Positions 54,807-63,462 of a stretch of 64,000 nucleotides of DNA are shown in pieces. The position numbers and the translations under genes are program-made. This DNA is from Asaia sp. W19 (GTDB lineage Bacteria > Pseudomonadota > Alphaproteobacteria > Acetobacterales > Acetobacteraceae). The stretch covers positions 48,945 to 112,944 of the forward strand of contig NZ_PNQZ01000031.1 of NCBI RefSeq assembly GCF_003994335.1. The letters are read 5' to 3'. Position 1 is the first letter of the stretch. Each line of letters opens with the position of its first letter. Below the pieces are notes generated by a model. The model saw only the letters and a list, made by a program, of their open reading frames with translations. It searched no databases and was not told where the DNA came from.

Positions 54807-55096
54807 TGCCAGATTCACGCGCGGCTTCTCAAACAGGGCATACGCCGCTCACGCTTCCTGCCCGCCTCGACACCAAGGCGGCGAGCGCGCTGCGCGATGA
54901 GCTCAGCATCGATAGCGGAGCGGTTCTTGACGGGTCGGATGTGACCTATCTCGGAGGGCTCTGTCTTCAGGTTCTTCTGGCCAGCAAGCGAACGATTATC
55001 AACCCTTCTGAAAAATTGGTCGAAGCCTTGTCACTCTTCGGCGTGTCCTCCCTCCTGCAGGAAACTGCGTCAATCCCCAGCGAGACCTCATCATGA
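54806..55096 (+). CDS. STAS-domain protein of the che operon (CheS-like)
   Basis: 96 residues from ATG 54806, whose A is the last base of the receptor stop; GGGAGGAT precedes it. The protein is one STAS domain: LPARLDTKAASALRDELSID, LDGSDVTYLGGLCLQVLLAS. In rhizobial che operons the gene at this place (orf2, cheS) encodes a small protein that helps remove phosphate from CheY1 through CheA. Here the same role is inferred from position. There is no phosphorylatable Ser signature clear enough to argue for anti-sigma control. Confidence 0.82.
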   Translation: MPDSRAASQTGHTPLTLPARLDTKAASALRDELSIDSGAVLDGSDVTYLGGLCLQVLLASKRTIINPSEKLVEALSLFGVSSLLQETASIPSETSS

Positions 55097-55476
55097 CAGA
55101 AACGAAGACTGTGCGCGTTCTAACAATCGACGACTCGCGAACAATGCAGAGTATGCTGCGCACAGCCCTGGAAGGCGCCGGATACGACGTGATCCAGGGG
55201 AATGATGGGGTAGAGGGGATTAGTGTTCTCGAGGCGGCTATCCCTGCTCCTAATGTCATCATTACAGACATAAACATGCCCCGTATGGACGGTTTCGGTG
55301 TCATCGAGACTGTACGCAAGATGGAGCCTTTCCGCCATTTACCGGTCATCGTCCTGACGACCGAGAGCGACCAGGAAAAGAAAGCCCGTGCGCGTGCTGC
55401 TGGAGCGACGGGATGGATTATCAAGCCCTTCAATTCCGAGAGTCTGGTCTCAGCCATACGTCGCGTCACAGAATAA
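55093..55476 (+). CDS. cheY: Chemotaxis response regulator CheY1
   Basis: Single receiver domain, 127 residues. Acidic pair TIDDSRTMQ, phospho-Asp in IITDINMPRMDGFGV, switch Thr in VIVLTTESD, and Lys in IIKPFNSES are all present. The adjacent CheA P1/P2 context and the four-base overlap with the STAS gene place it as CheY1, the phosphate sink in two-CheY systems (inference from rhizobia). Confidence 0.95.
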   Translation: MTETKTVRVLTIDDSRTMQSMLRTALEGAGYDVIQGNDGVEGISVLEAAIPAPNVIITDINMPRMDGFGVIETVRKMEPFRHLPVIVLTTESDQEKKARARAAGATGWIIKPFNSESLVSAIRRVTE

Positions 55477-55491
55477 CAAAGCAGGGTCAGC

Positions 55492-57786
55492 ATGAGCTCA
55501 GACATGGATGAAATCCTGGAAATCTTCTTCCAGGAATGCGACGAACAGCTGCAGGAGCTGGAATCCGGGCTGTCTGCGCTTGATGCGGACCGTGCAGAGG
55601 ACGACACGGTCAACGCGGTGTTTCGGGCGGTGCATTCCATCAAGGGGGGGGCGGCTTCGTTCGGGCTTCAGAACCTGGTTCGCTTTGCTCATGTCTTCGA
55701 AAATTCGCTCGACGGCGTCCGGTCGGCGCGGATCGAGCCGACGCGTGATGTCATTGCCGTCTTTCTCAAAAGTATGGATGTTCTGAGCGACCTTGTGGTC
55801 GAAGCCCGCGGCGGAACCACAGTTGACCCATCGCGTGTCGATGAGAGCGTCGCCGAGTTACAGGGGGTGATTGCCTCTGATCCTCGGGGCTCCGACACGC
55901 ATTCCGAGGCCGATGACAACGCGATCGATTCAGGCTTTTGTCCTGTCCCGATGGAATTTGAGCCCGTCGCGTTCGATTTTGGCGATGAGCTGGGGATGGA
56001 TAGTTCAGCGGTGGATTCCTCCGCCCGATGGCATGTGTCCTTTCATCCCCATGATGAGATGTATGGTTGCGGGGACGACGCCAGGAACATTCTGCTCGCC
56101 CTCACGAATCTTGCGAAAGAAAAAGGCGAAGCGGCGTCAATTTTCTGTAATTCCGAGGCTCTGCCGAGCCTAGAGACCATGGATGTCGAAAAGTCCTATC
56201 TTCGTTGGGATATCCTGCTTCCGCTCGCCGTCGATGAGGGGACGATCCGCGACGCGTTCGACTGGGTGATCGATAGCTGCACGTTTGCGATACAACGTGA
56301 TGACGCCTCACTTATCCCAGGAGAGGACTTACCCGAATTTGCAGAATCGCTCGAGAGCGTCAGTGAAAGTTCGGGCACATCTTCAGAGAGCCACCCTCCC
56401 GAAGAACTTGCAATCGTCCCGGTTACGCGTCCTAGCGTTGGTACCGGCGCTCAGCTAAGGGCCATCGACTCAAGGCCACCTGCCGAAAAGATACTCGAAG
56501 CGATCGCATCCGCGACCCAGACACTTAAAGAGGACGAGCCTCAGGCTGCAACCGCACGCAAGACCGAGTCAGCCTCGATCCGCGTTGATCTTTCCCGTGT
56601 GGACGACCTGATGGATCTTGTCGGTGAGCTGGTTATCGCGCAGGCGGCGGTTCAGTCTCTTTGTCAGAAAAGCGGTGTTTCGGGGCATCACGAACTCATT
56701 CAGAGCATTGAGGGCATGCAAACCCTCACCCGTGACATACAGGACGCGGTCATGTCGGTGCGCGCTCAGCCCGTGAGAAGCGTCTTCCAGCGCATGCAAC
56801 GGGTCGTACGTGAAGCAAGCGCGATGACGCAGAAGGCGGTGAATCTCGTACTTGAGGGTGAGGATACTGAAGTTGACAGAACCCTTATCGAGAAACTTGC
56901 AGCTCCCCTCACCCATATGCTGCGTAACGCGGTCGATCACGGCATAGAGAAACGTGAGGACCGTATCGCCTCTGGCAAGTCTGCGGAGGGCCATATTACG
57001 CTCTCCGCCGAACACCGGTCTGGGCGTATTCTGATCACGATCAGAGATGACGGCGCAGGCGTCAATCAGCAGCGTGTATTCGAGACGGCGGTGAAGCGAG
57101 GCATCATCCCGCCAGATGCCACACTGAGCGAAGACGAAATCAACAATCTCATCTTCACTCCGGGCTTCTCTACCGCATCGGAGGTCTCCGATCTTTCCGG
57201 GCGCGGTGTCGGAATGGATGTCGTCAAGCAGGCGATCATGAGCCTCGGCGGCCGCGTTGTTATCAGCAGCGTGTCGGGCAGAGGGACAACATTCAGCCTG
57301 AGCCTGCCGCTGACCCTGGCGATTCTTGACGGGATGCTGATCAACGCAGCCGATACGACGATGGTGATCCCGATTTCGGCAGTATCGGAAGCAATCATCG
57401 TGAGCGAAGGCGATATCTATGCCCTGCCTGACGGCACGAATATCATTTCCAAGCGCGGGGAGTGTATTCCCCTCCTGCCGCTAGCCGCAACACTCGGCCT
57501 CGCAGCGCCTCGCAAGCAAGGAACACTTGAGGGCGCTGTGGTGCTTGTCGTTGAGAATGAGTCCGGTAGTCGAGCTGCGCTCATCGTTGATGAAATCTGC
57601 GGACAGACGCAGGTCGTCATTAAAAGTATGGAAAAGAATTACCGGCACATATTTGGGGTCTCGGCAGCCACGATCCTCGGAGATGGAAGCGTTGCTCTCA
57701 TTCTGGACGTCTCCGCGTTGATAGCAGCGGCGCTCAGCCAAACGGAAAACAAATCAATGCTCGGTCTTTCCGAGCTCGTAGCCTAG
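55492..57786 (+). CDS. cheA: Chemotaxis histidine kinase CheA
   Basis: 764 residues. P1 (1-~105) has the phospho-accepting His48 in NAVFRAVHSIKGGAASFG. A P2-like domain is at ~175-270 (WHVSFHPHDEMYGCGDDARN). P3 is around RVDDLMDLVGELVIAQAAVQ; P4 contains the ATP motifs LRNAVDHGIEKREDRIASGK (N box), IRDDGAGVN (G1) and SGRGVGMDVVKQAIMSLGGR (G2); P5 is CheW-like to the end. All catalytic motifs are intact. CheA is downstream of cheY1 and upstream of cheW. Confidence 0.97.
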   Translation: MSSDMDEILEIFFQECDEQLQELESGLSALDADRAEDDTVNAVFRAVHSIKGGAASFGLQNLVRFAHVFENSLDGVRSARIEPTRDVIAVFLKSMDVLSDLVVEARGGTTVDPSRVDESVAELQGVIASDPRGSDTHSEADDNAIDSGFCPVPMEFEPVAFDFGDELGMDSSAVDSSARWHVSFHPHDEMYGCGDDARNILLALTNLAKEKGEAASIFCNSEALPSLETMDVEKSYLRWDILLPLAVDEGTIRDAFDWVIDSCTFAIQRDDASLIPGEDLPEFAESLESVSESSGTSSESHPPEELAIVPVTRPSVGTGAQLRAIDSRPPAEKILEAIASATQTLKEDEPQAATARKTESASIRVDLSRVDDLMDLVGELVIAQAAVQSLCQKSGVSGHHELIQSIEGMQTLTRDIQDAVMSVRAQPVRSVFQRMQRVVREASAMTQKAVNLVLEGEDTEVDRTLIEKLAAPLTHMLRNAVDHGIEKREDRIASGKSAEGHITLSAEHRSGRILITIRDDGAGVNQQRVFETAVKRGIIPPDATLSEDEINNLIFTPGFSTASEVSDLSGRGVGMDVVKQAIMSLGGRVVISSVSGRGTTFSLSLPLTLAILDGMLINAADTTMVIPISAVSEAIIVSEGDIYALPDGTNIISKRGECIPLLPLAATLGLAAPRKQGTLEGAVVLVVENESGSRAALIVDEICGQTQVVIKSMEKNYRHIFGVSAATILGDGSVALILDVSALIAAALSQTENKSMLGLSELVA

Positions 57787-57824
57787 GCCATCAAGAAATG
57801 CTCAGTATCAATCAGGAATCTCCG

Positions 57825-58295
57825 ATGACCGACCAGCTGGCAACAATCGACGGGCAAAACGTTGCATCCATCAAGATGATCGTCTTTGCGGTCGGCGCGC
57901 AGGAATACTGCATACCGATACTTAGTGTCCGTGAAATCAGAGGCTTCGAAAAGACTACGACGCTTCCTTTCGCCCCCGCTTACGTGTGCGGCGCGATCAA
58001 TCTGCGCGGGATTATTCTGACTGTCATCGATTTGGCCGCCTATCTGAACATCGCACCGGAACTCGAAAACGCTCGACGTGTGGTGGTCATCGTCGAATCC
58101 CGGGGTGGGGTTGTCTATGGCCTCCTCGTCGACAGGGTGATCGACCTCGCCGATATCAAGTCGACCGACATCCAGCCGACGTCTGACGAGGGAGGATGCC
58201 TTCATGGTCTTGTGCTCGTCGATAACAGGATGATCGGCATCCTGAAGCTGGACACGGTCGTGAAGCAACTCGTTGGCGAATCTCCGAAAGAATGA
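57825..58295 (+). CDS. cheW: Chemotaxis coupling protein CheW
   Basis: Links receptors to CheA, 156 residues from ATG 57825, which has AGGA eight bases upstream; a frame start at 57798 lacks a site. Conserved features are VGAQEYCIPILSVREIRGFE, TTLPFAPAYVCGAINLRGII and VYGLLVDRVIDLADIKSTDI. Its stop overlaps the cheR start by four bases. Confidence 0.95.
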   Translation: MTDQLATIDGQNVASIKMIVFAVGAQEYCIPILSVREIRGFEKTTTLPFAPAYVCGAINLRGIILTVIDLAAYLNIAPELENARRVVVIVESRGGVVYGLLVDRVIDLADIKSTDIQPTSDEGGCLHGLVLVDNRMIGILKLDTVVKQLVGESPKE

Positions 58296-59134
58296 CGACA
58301 CCGATCACCCTCTCCGCTCCGGAATACACTGATGCTGATTTCCGGCGTCTTCAGGCGATCGCGCAAGAACAGGCAGGTATCTGCCTCCCTGATACAAAAA
58401 AGGCGCTCGTCTATGCGCGTGTTTCACGGCGCGTCCGAGAACTGCAGATGGCGAGCTTCAGTGACTATCTCGCCTTTACAACCAGTCCTTCGGGCACAGT
58501 CGAGATGGAGAAACTCATTTGTTCCATTACGACGAACGTGACAGGGTTCTTCAGGGAAAGAAATCATTTCGATCATCTGCGTACTGAGGTTATGCCGTCG
58601 TTGATCCCAGTGCTTCGCCAGGGAAAAAAGACGCGCATATGGTCAGCAGCGTGCTCTACTGGACAAGAGCCCTGGAGTATCGCCATGACGGTGGAGGGCA
58701 GCTTCCCGGAAATCGGGAACTACGATTTTCGTATCCTCGCCACAGATATCAATAGCGAGGTTGTAGCGCGGGCGGCCGGTGGCATTTACGGGCGAGACGA
58801 ATTGGAGGGAATTCCCGAGCGGGAGCGCGGACTCTATCTGGAGGACGATGGCGCTGGGTCACTGAGCTTCAGCGCTTCTCTACGTAAGTTACCAAGTTTC
58901 AAGGTGCTCAACCTGAATGCTCCCTGGCCGTTTCGGGGCAGTTTTTCCGTCATCTTCTGCCGAAACGTCGTCATCTATTTCGATGACGAAACTCGGGAAG
59001 CATTATGGGCGCGTTTGTCCGAACGCCTCGAGCCGGGTGGCTTCCTGTATGTTGGTCACTCCGAACGCGTGGCAAACGCCACGCAATGCGGCCTGGTGAA
59101 TATTGCACCGACCATTTACAGAAAGGAGGGCTGA
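58292..59134 (+). CDS. cheR: Chemotaxis methyltransferase CheR
   Basis: Methylates receptor glutamates with S-adenosylmethionine, 280 residues. N-terminal helical domain; the SAM-binding motif is WSAACSTGQEPWSIAMTVE; then ILATDINSEVVARAAGGIYG, and the catalytic-fold motif FSVIFCRNVVIYFDDETREA. The beta-subdomain, which binds pentapeptide tethers in E. coli and Salmonella, lies in EGIPERERGLYLEDDG. The receptor with a GWEDF end in the same operon would be its tether. Confidence 0.96.
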   Translation: MTTPITLSAPEYTDADFRRLQAIAQEQAGICLPDTKKALVYARVSRRVRELQMASFSDYLAFTTSPSGTVEMEKLICSITTNVTGFFRERNHFDHLRTEVMPSLIPVLRQGKKTRIWSAACSTGQEPWSIAMTVEGSFPEIGNYDFRILATDINSEVVARAAGGIYGRDELEGIPERERGLYLEDDGAGSLSFSASLRKLPSFKVLNLNAPWPFRGSFSVIFCRNVVIYFDDETREALWARLSERLEPGGFLYVGHSERVANATQCGLVNIAPTIYRKEG

Positions 59135-59136
59135 GC

Positions 59137-60177
59137 ATGATCCCCCCGGTGAAGGTCCTCGTAGTCGATGATTCGCGTACAGCGCGTGCGATGATCCGTC
59201 ACGCTTTCCAAGGTCATCCTGACCTCGTGATTACAGGCGAGGCTTCGAACCCCCTCGAGGCCAAGGACATGATCATCAAGGAACAGCCCGACGTCATCAC
59301 GCTCGATATCGAAATGCCCAACATCAATGGGCTCCAGTTTCTGGACAAAATCATGCGGCTGCGACCGATCCCGGTCGTCATGGTCTCGAGCCTGACCGAG
59401 CGAAACGCCGAACTGGCGCTCACCGCGCTCCAGATGGGTGCATTCGACTGTTTTCCGAAAGCCATGTCATCTGCACCGGGTGTGAACGCCTATTCCGGCC
59501 TTCCAGGAATTGTCCGCCAGGCAGCGAAGTCCAAGCCTGAAACGCGTGTCAAAGAGCTCTCGGCGGTAAGGATGACGCCTGAGCCTAGAGGCTGGGCGCA
59601 GGAATTCTCGGTCATTGCAATCGGCTCCTCGACAGGAGGTGTAGAGGCGCTGGAAGAGGTTCTAAGCGGCTTCCCCGCCTCTAGTCCTCCCATCGTCATA
59701 TGTCAGCACATGCCAGCGTTTTTTACAGCGAGCTTTGCAACTCGCCTTGATAAAAAAATCGGGGGACTAACCATTCGCGAGGCGCAAGATCGCGAGACCC
59801 TCGGGCCTGGCGATGTTAGAATAGCGCCAGGGGGGACGCGTCATATGACAGTGGCTACAAAGGATCGCGCGGTGACGACAAGGCTGCATTCGGGGCCCCC
59901 GGTCAGCGGCCACGTGCCTTCAGTCGATGTGCTTTTTGACTCGGTTGCGGAACAGGTTGGCAAAGCGGCGCTTGGAATCATCCTGACCGGTATGGGGCAG
60001 GATGGTGCCGAGGGGTTGCTCTCCATGCGCCGCGCAGGCGCCTGGACCATTGCGCAAGACAAAGCCACTTCGGTGGTATACGGGATGCCTCGTGTCGCGG
60101 CTGAAATTGGGGGTGCCGCGCAGATCGTACCGCTCGGCCAAATCAGTCATGCTGCGATGACCGCACGAATACGATGA
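59137..60177 (+). CDS. cheB: Chemotaxis methylesterase CheB
   Basis: Receiver plus methylesterase, 346 residues. The receiver has VDDSRTARAM, phospho-Asp in VITLDIEMPNINGLQFL and Lys in CFPKAMSSA. The catalytic domain has the Ser in IGSSTGGVEALEEVLSG, the His in ICQHMPAFFTASFATRLD and the Asp in ILTGMGQDGAEGLLSMR. ATG 59137 follows AGGAGGG; two bases separate it from cheR. A frame from 59005 overlaps cheR without a ribosome site. Confidence 0.96.
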   Translation: MIPPVKVLVVDDSRTARAMIRHAFQGHPDLVITGEASNPLEAKDMIIKEQPDVITLDIEMPNINGLQFLDKIMRLRPIPVVMVSSLTERNAELALTALQMGAFDCFPKAMSSAPGVNAYSGLPGIVRQAAKSKPETRVKELSAVRMTPEPRGWAQEFSVIAIGSSTGGVEALEEVLSGFPASSPPIVICQHMPAFFTASFATRLDKKIGGLTIREAQDRETLGPGDVRIAPGGTRHMTVATKDRAVTTRLHSGPPVSGHVPSVDVLFDSVAEQVGKAALGIILTGMGQDGAEGLLSMRRAGAWTIAQDKATSVVYGMPRVAAEIGGAAQIVPLGQISHAAMTARIR

Positions 60178-60255
60178 TTTCTCCTTCAAATACACCTCCA
60201 AGTCATCAAGCCGCATCACGTTATTTCCCTCCGCGCGAAGCTCTAAGGACCTGAT

Positions 60256-60645
60256 ATGCCCGCTGCCTCTCAAATTAGAGCTCTGATCGTCGATGATCAG
60301 GCCTCCATACGCCAGGTTCTCGCTAATAATCTGGCGCAACTTGGTTTCACACAGGTGGCCCAACGTAAGGACGGCAAGGAAGCTCTGGAGTATCTGGGCC
60401 AGAACCCTACACATCTCGTGATATCTGATTTCAACATGCCAGTCATGGATGGTTTGGCTCTGCTCCGCGCAGTGCGCGAAAATCCAAAAACCCAAAAGAC
60501 CGCCTTCGTGATCTTAACGAGCGAAGCCAGCCGAGACCTTGTGCAGGAAGCGATCAAGGCTGGCGTCAATAATTTTCTTGCAAAACCCTACACCGTCGCG
60601 AAACTTCGCGAAGTACTGGAGAAGGTCTTCGGGCCTATTACCTGA
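60256..60645 (+). CDS. cheY: Chemotaxis response regulator CheY2
   Basis: Receiver domain, 129 residues. Acidic pair IVDDQASIRQ, phospho-Asp in LVISDFNMPVMDGLALLRA, Thr in FVILTSEAS and Lys in NFLAKPYTVAKL. AAGGAC precedes the ATG. In rhizobia CheY2 is the motor-binding one and CheY1 the sink; the same split may hold here but cannot be read from sequence. The stop G of TGA overlaps the cheD start. Confidence 0.95.
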   Translation: MPAASQIRALIVDDQASIRQVLANNLAQLGFTQVAQRKDGKEALEYLGQNPTHLVISDFNMPVMDGLALLRAVRENPKTQKTAFVILTSEASRDLVQEAIKAGVNNFLAKPYTVAKLREVLEKVFGPIT

Positions 60646-61205
60646 TGCAGCAACCGATGCAGGCTCAAACCGTCATTCAGGGTGAGGTCGTCATCTCCAG
60701 CGGGAGCGATACCCTGCTCACGACCCTGCTCGGGTCGTGCATCTCCGTCTGCATGTACGATCCAATCGCCCGGATAGGAGGCATGAATCACTTCCTCCTG
60801 CCGACGGGAGAAGGATGCGACAACAACACCGCGCTCCGCTTCGGCGTCAACGCGATGGAAAAGCTCATAAATGGCATTCTCACTTCTGGTGGGAAACGTG
60901 ACCGGCTTTTGTGCAAAGCTTTCGGCGGAGCAGCGATCGTGCCCTCACTCGGGAAGATTGGTCATGAGAACGCGGTTTTTGTCATCGGCTATCTGGCCGA
61001 CGAACGTATATCCTGCATAGCACAGAGCCTCGGTGGCACTCAGGCCAGACGTATACGCTTTTGGCCAGCGACCGGAAAGGCACAGCAAAACCTCGTCGAA
61101 GATGGCCGCGCTATTAGCGTGGAAGAACAAGCATATAACAAAAAAGAGGCCGCCTACGAGAAGAAGTGGAAGATGAGCGAAGTTGCACATGTCGAACTCT
61201 TCTAG
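60645..61205 (+). CDS. cheD: Chemoreceptor glutamine deamidase CheD
   Basis: Deamidates glutamines in receptors, 186 residues. The catalytic Cys is in TTLLGSCISVCMYDPIARIG; the His is in GGMNHFLLPTGEG; the Thr-containing region follows in NNTALRFGVNAMEKLINGIL. One-base overlap with cheY2. In this operon cheC is absent, so CheD is not paired with a CheC phosphatase. Confidence 0.94.
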   Translation: MQQPMQAQTVIQGEVVISSGSDTLLTTLLGSCISVCMYDPIARIGGMNHFLLPTGEGCDNNTALRFGVNAMEKLINGILTSGGKRDRLLCKAFGGAAIVPSLGKIGHENAVFVIGYLADERISCIAQSLGGTQARRIRFWPATGKAQQNLVEDGRAISVEEQAYNKKEAAYEKKWKMSEVAHVELF

Positions 61206-61320
61206 CTCGGTTGCGCCCATGCTCATCATTTACCCGCTATCCGGCGTCGCCTCTTTGCACCTGGAAGCCGCCCCTTACGGATTGCTTCCTCCCCCACGTC
61301 ACTTGGGAATCATGTAATCG

Positions 61321-61665
61321 ATGAACACCGAGCCCCGCGAAGTCATTTCCAATATCGTTGCGCAGCTTGTTATCACACATGGTGATCTCCTAAGCGTGCA
61401 GGCGGCGATCGAGAGGTCTGCTCTGAATACGAGTTTTCACGAAAGTGAGATCAGGAATCTGCAGAAGCTCGACCATGCGACACAATTTGTGGATGCAATT
61501 ACGATCATTCTGCGCAACTTCATGGACACGGCCTGTCATAATGGCGACAGGCCAGTCAGCCTGGATTCGCTCCTCCAAAATGTGCAGCTTGGCAGTGTGC
61601 GCGGCCTTTTCACCGGCAAGACGAGCGAGCCGCCCTCTTCTGTCGGCGAGGTGGATTTTTTCTAA
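61321..61665 (+). CDS. cheT: CheT-like minimal CheY phosphatase candidate
   Basis: 114 residues, all helical in the main part. It carries D-x-x-x-Q in LQKLDHATQFVDAITIILRN (Asp51 and Gln55), the catalytic pattern of CheZ phosphatases (CheZ: QDLTGQ), and ends with GEVDFF, an acidic/aromatic tail like the CheY-docking C-terminus of CheZ. It is the last gene of the che operon, after cheD, the place of cheT (orf10) in Sinorhizobium, a small CheZ-like protein that ends CheY signalling. It is separated from cheD by 115 bases. Enzyme activity is inference. Confidence 0.82.
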   Translation: MNTEPREVISNIVAQLVITHGDLLSVQAAIERSALNTSFHESEIRNLQKLDHATQFVDAITIILRNFMDTACHNGDRPVSLDSLLQNVQLGSVRGLFTGKTSEPPSSVGEVDFF

Positions 61666-61708
61666 GCGAAGAGACCCAGGAGGGTGGGGCAGAGAAGGAT
61701 ACGGTCCC

Positions 61709-62062
61709 TCAACCCGCCACACCCGTCAGGCCATCAAGGACATCCTGCGCAATATCGATCAGAGGATTCAGCGTCAGACGGTCATCGAGGATTGCCTGGA
61801 TGCCGTATCTCTGCGCTTTATCGGCGAGATCGATGATCAAGGCCCGCTCCTCGTCGGGCGTTAACCCGCTATCTATGATGTTCGCTTTCATTATGAGGGA
61901 CCAGAGTTTCTGATGGCGATCCAGAGCCTTCATACGCATTGATGCGTCTTGTTCGGCCCTGCTCAACTCATCAATCATCATGGTGAAGCAAGCGATCTCC
62001 GCCTCTCTGCCCGTCATGCTTGTATCTGCAACGGCTTTGTAGGCGCGCAACCCAGGGTGCAT
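61709..62062 (-). CDS. flaF: Flagellin-synthesis regulator FlaF
   Basis: 117 residues, helical. FlaF features are MHPGLRAYKAVADTSMTGRE then AEIACFTMMIDELSRAEQDA, HQKLWSLIMKANIIDSGLTP, and DEERALIIDLADKAQRYGIQ. FlaF works with FlbT in Caulobacter, FlaF promoting and FlbT repressing flagellin translation; flbT was not found here and may lie beyond the flagellin gene. Convergent with cheT and next to the flagellin region, which fits. Confidence 0.92.
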   Translation of the reverse strand: MHPGLRAYKAVADTSMTGREAEIACFTMMIDELSRAEQDASMRMKALDRHQKLWSLIMKANIIDSGLTPDEERALIIDLADKAQRYGIQAILDDRLTLNPLIDIAQDVLDGLTGVAG

Positions 62063-62209
62063 TTCGAACCTATCCCAACATGTCTATGATATCAAAGACG
62101 ATCGCACAGCTGATAACGGGCACGATAACCTGCAACGCGCACATACCGCCATCAGACAATATCGCACGTCGGGGCATCGTAACGCTCGAATTGACAGCGG
62201 TAGCAAGGT

Positions 62210-63106
62210 CTACTCTTTCGCACTTGGACTACGGTCTGCGGGAACGTTTGGTAGCCATGAAAGAACCCCTGCACTCGGTGCATGACCGAGCATACTGTCG
62301 GGCGTCGTACGATTGGGACGGAAGCTCCGCACTCCGGCCAGATATTGCGATACTGTATTAACTCGCTCCGGAAACATGTAGCCCATGATGGCTGAAATTT
62401 TCCTCGGATTCATGCTGTTTGCAATCGACACCAAGACATGGATATCCATGATATTGAAGACGGCAGCAGCCTCCCGTGGAGGCATTTCTTCATAAATTTT
62501 TACCAGTCGTGACGTCTCCGCCACCATCAGTTCCTTATGCTGCGCCTGTTTCTCCGCAAGCTCTGCCATCGAATTATCGATTGCACGCATCCTGTCCTCA
62601 AGAGCGATACGCGCGGAGTCCAAAACGTGCTTCTGTTCTTCCAGCCTGTGTTGCTCGTCTTCGATCGAACCCTGACGCGAGAGCAATCGCTTTACCAGCT
62701 CCGCCTGGGCTTGCTCTTTGGTCGGTCCTGTCGTTTCGCCGATACTGCCCGGTACGCAAGGCGTTGCGACACACGACGAGGCAGGAGCGTCGTTATTGAG
62801 AAAAGCTGCATCTACCGGCACCATATCATCTCCAGGGGCTGGCCCTTGGCTCACGACTGGGATTGCCTGCCAACCATCTTTGCGCCCCACGTTTGCCGCG
62901 GCTTCGAGAGTATTCTCTCGAGCCCTGGTTGATCCCGTGGGCACCTTGCTGGGCGCCATCCCCGGGTCCGAATTTTCAGGTTGAACTGGCCGCTCATCCT
63001 GCCCCATGCGACTGGCAAGCGCATGCACATTCATTGCGAGCGCAAGGGTCATGAACACAGTCGAAATATGGAGCAAACGTCCCAAAGGCAGTCTTGGCAT
63101 CGCCAT
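62210..63106 (-). CDS. MotE-like periplasmic motility chaperone
   Basis: 298 residues. An N-terminal membrane or signal helix (LLHISTVFMTLALAMNVHAL) precedes a ~110-residue disordered Pro/Ala/Gly segment, a coiled coil (~130-200: LLSRQGSIEDEQHRLEEQKH, MAELAEKQAQHKELMVAETS), and a MgtE-N-like domain (LVKIYEEMPPREAAAVFNIM, VSIANSMNPRKISAIMGYMF). This is the layout of MotE, the MotC chaperone of rhizobia. ATG 63106; a TTG at 63115 and ATG 63100 are alternatives. Divergent from the flagellin gene. Confidence 0.83.
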   Translation of the reverse strand: MAMPRLPLGRLLHISTVFMTLALAMNVHALASRMGQDERPVQPENSDPGMAPSKVPTGSTRARENTLEAAANVGRKDGWQAIPVVSQGPAPGDDMVPVDAAFLNNDAPASSCVATPCVPGSIGETTGPTKEQAQAELVKRLLSRQGSIEDEQHRLEEQKHVLDSARIALEDRMRAIDNSMAELAEKQAQHKELMVAETSRLVKIYEEMPPREAAAVFNIMDIHVLVSIANSMNPRKISAIMGYMFPERVNTVSQYLAGVRSFRPNRTTPDSMLGHAPSAGVLSWLPNVPADRSPSAKE

Positions 63107-63462
63107 GTAACCCAAATATAAGTAAGTTATTAAGTCTCTGAGCTTGAAAGAACCATTAATGTATTCGAGTTAATATATACTTAGCGATGACATATATTAG
63201 CCGTCCGTTACAATGCCCGCAGAACGTCGACATATCCATGACACCACGATCACGTGATAGTTACGGCAACGTGATTTGGCAAGCAGTTTCTGAGCGCTCC
63301 CATCTGGGGCTGCGCAACATGGGGAAACTCGCCTGAGCATCAGACCGCTTTTTTTCCGCCACGGTTTCACGTCACGCGAATTCTGGTAATCTTCTCTTAT
63401 CCATTCGGGTTTTTATGGTGGTTGCGTGGCCCGATATCTGGGCGAGCACCAGGAGAAACTCG
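63107..63462. promoter_or_regulatory. 356-base divergent promoter region, MotE-like gene / flagellin
   Basis: No gene. The MotE-like side is AT-rich (TTATTAAGTC, GAGTTAATATATACTTAGCG). The flagellin side has TGGCCCGATATC about 25 bases before the ATG, then AGGAGAAACTCG as a strong ribosome site. I did not find a convincing sigma-28 (TAAA-N15-GCCGATAA) or sigma-54 box; GCCCGATAT is close to the first but its -35 part is unclear. Confidence 0.55.

Noticed and set aside
61445..61864. 139-codon plus-strand frame overlapping cheT and flaF
   Set aside because: Out of frame with cheT, which has the D-x-x-x-Q motif, and antisense to flaF.
63438..63456. Possible sigma-54 or sigma-28 promoter (TGGCCCGATATC) before flagellin
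   Set aside because: No TTGC element at sigma-54 spacing and no clear TAAA at sigma-28 spacing; kept only as a remark in the region entry.
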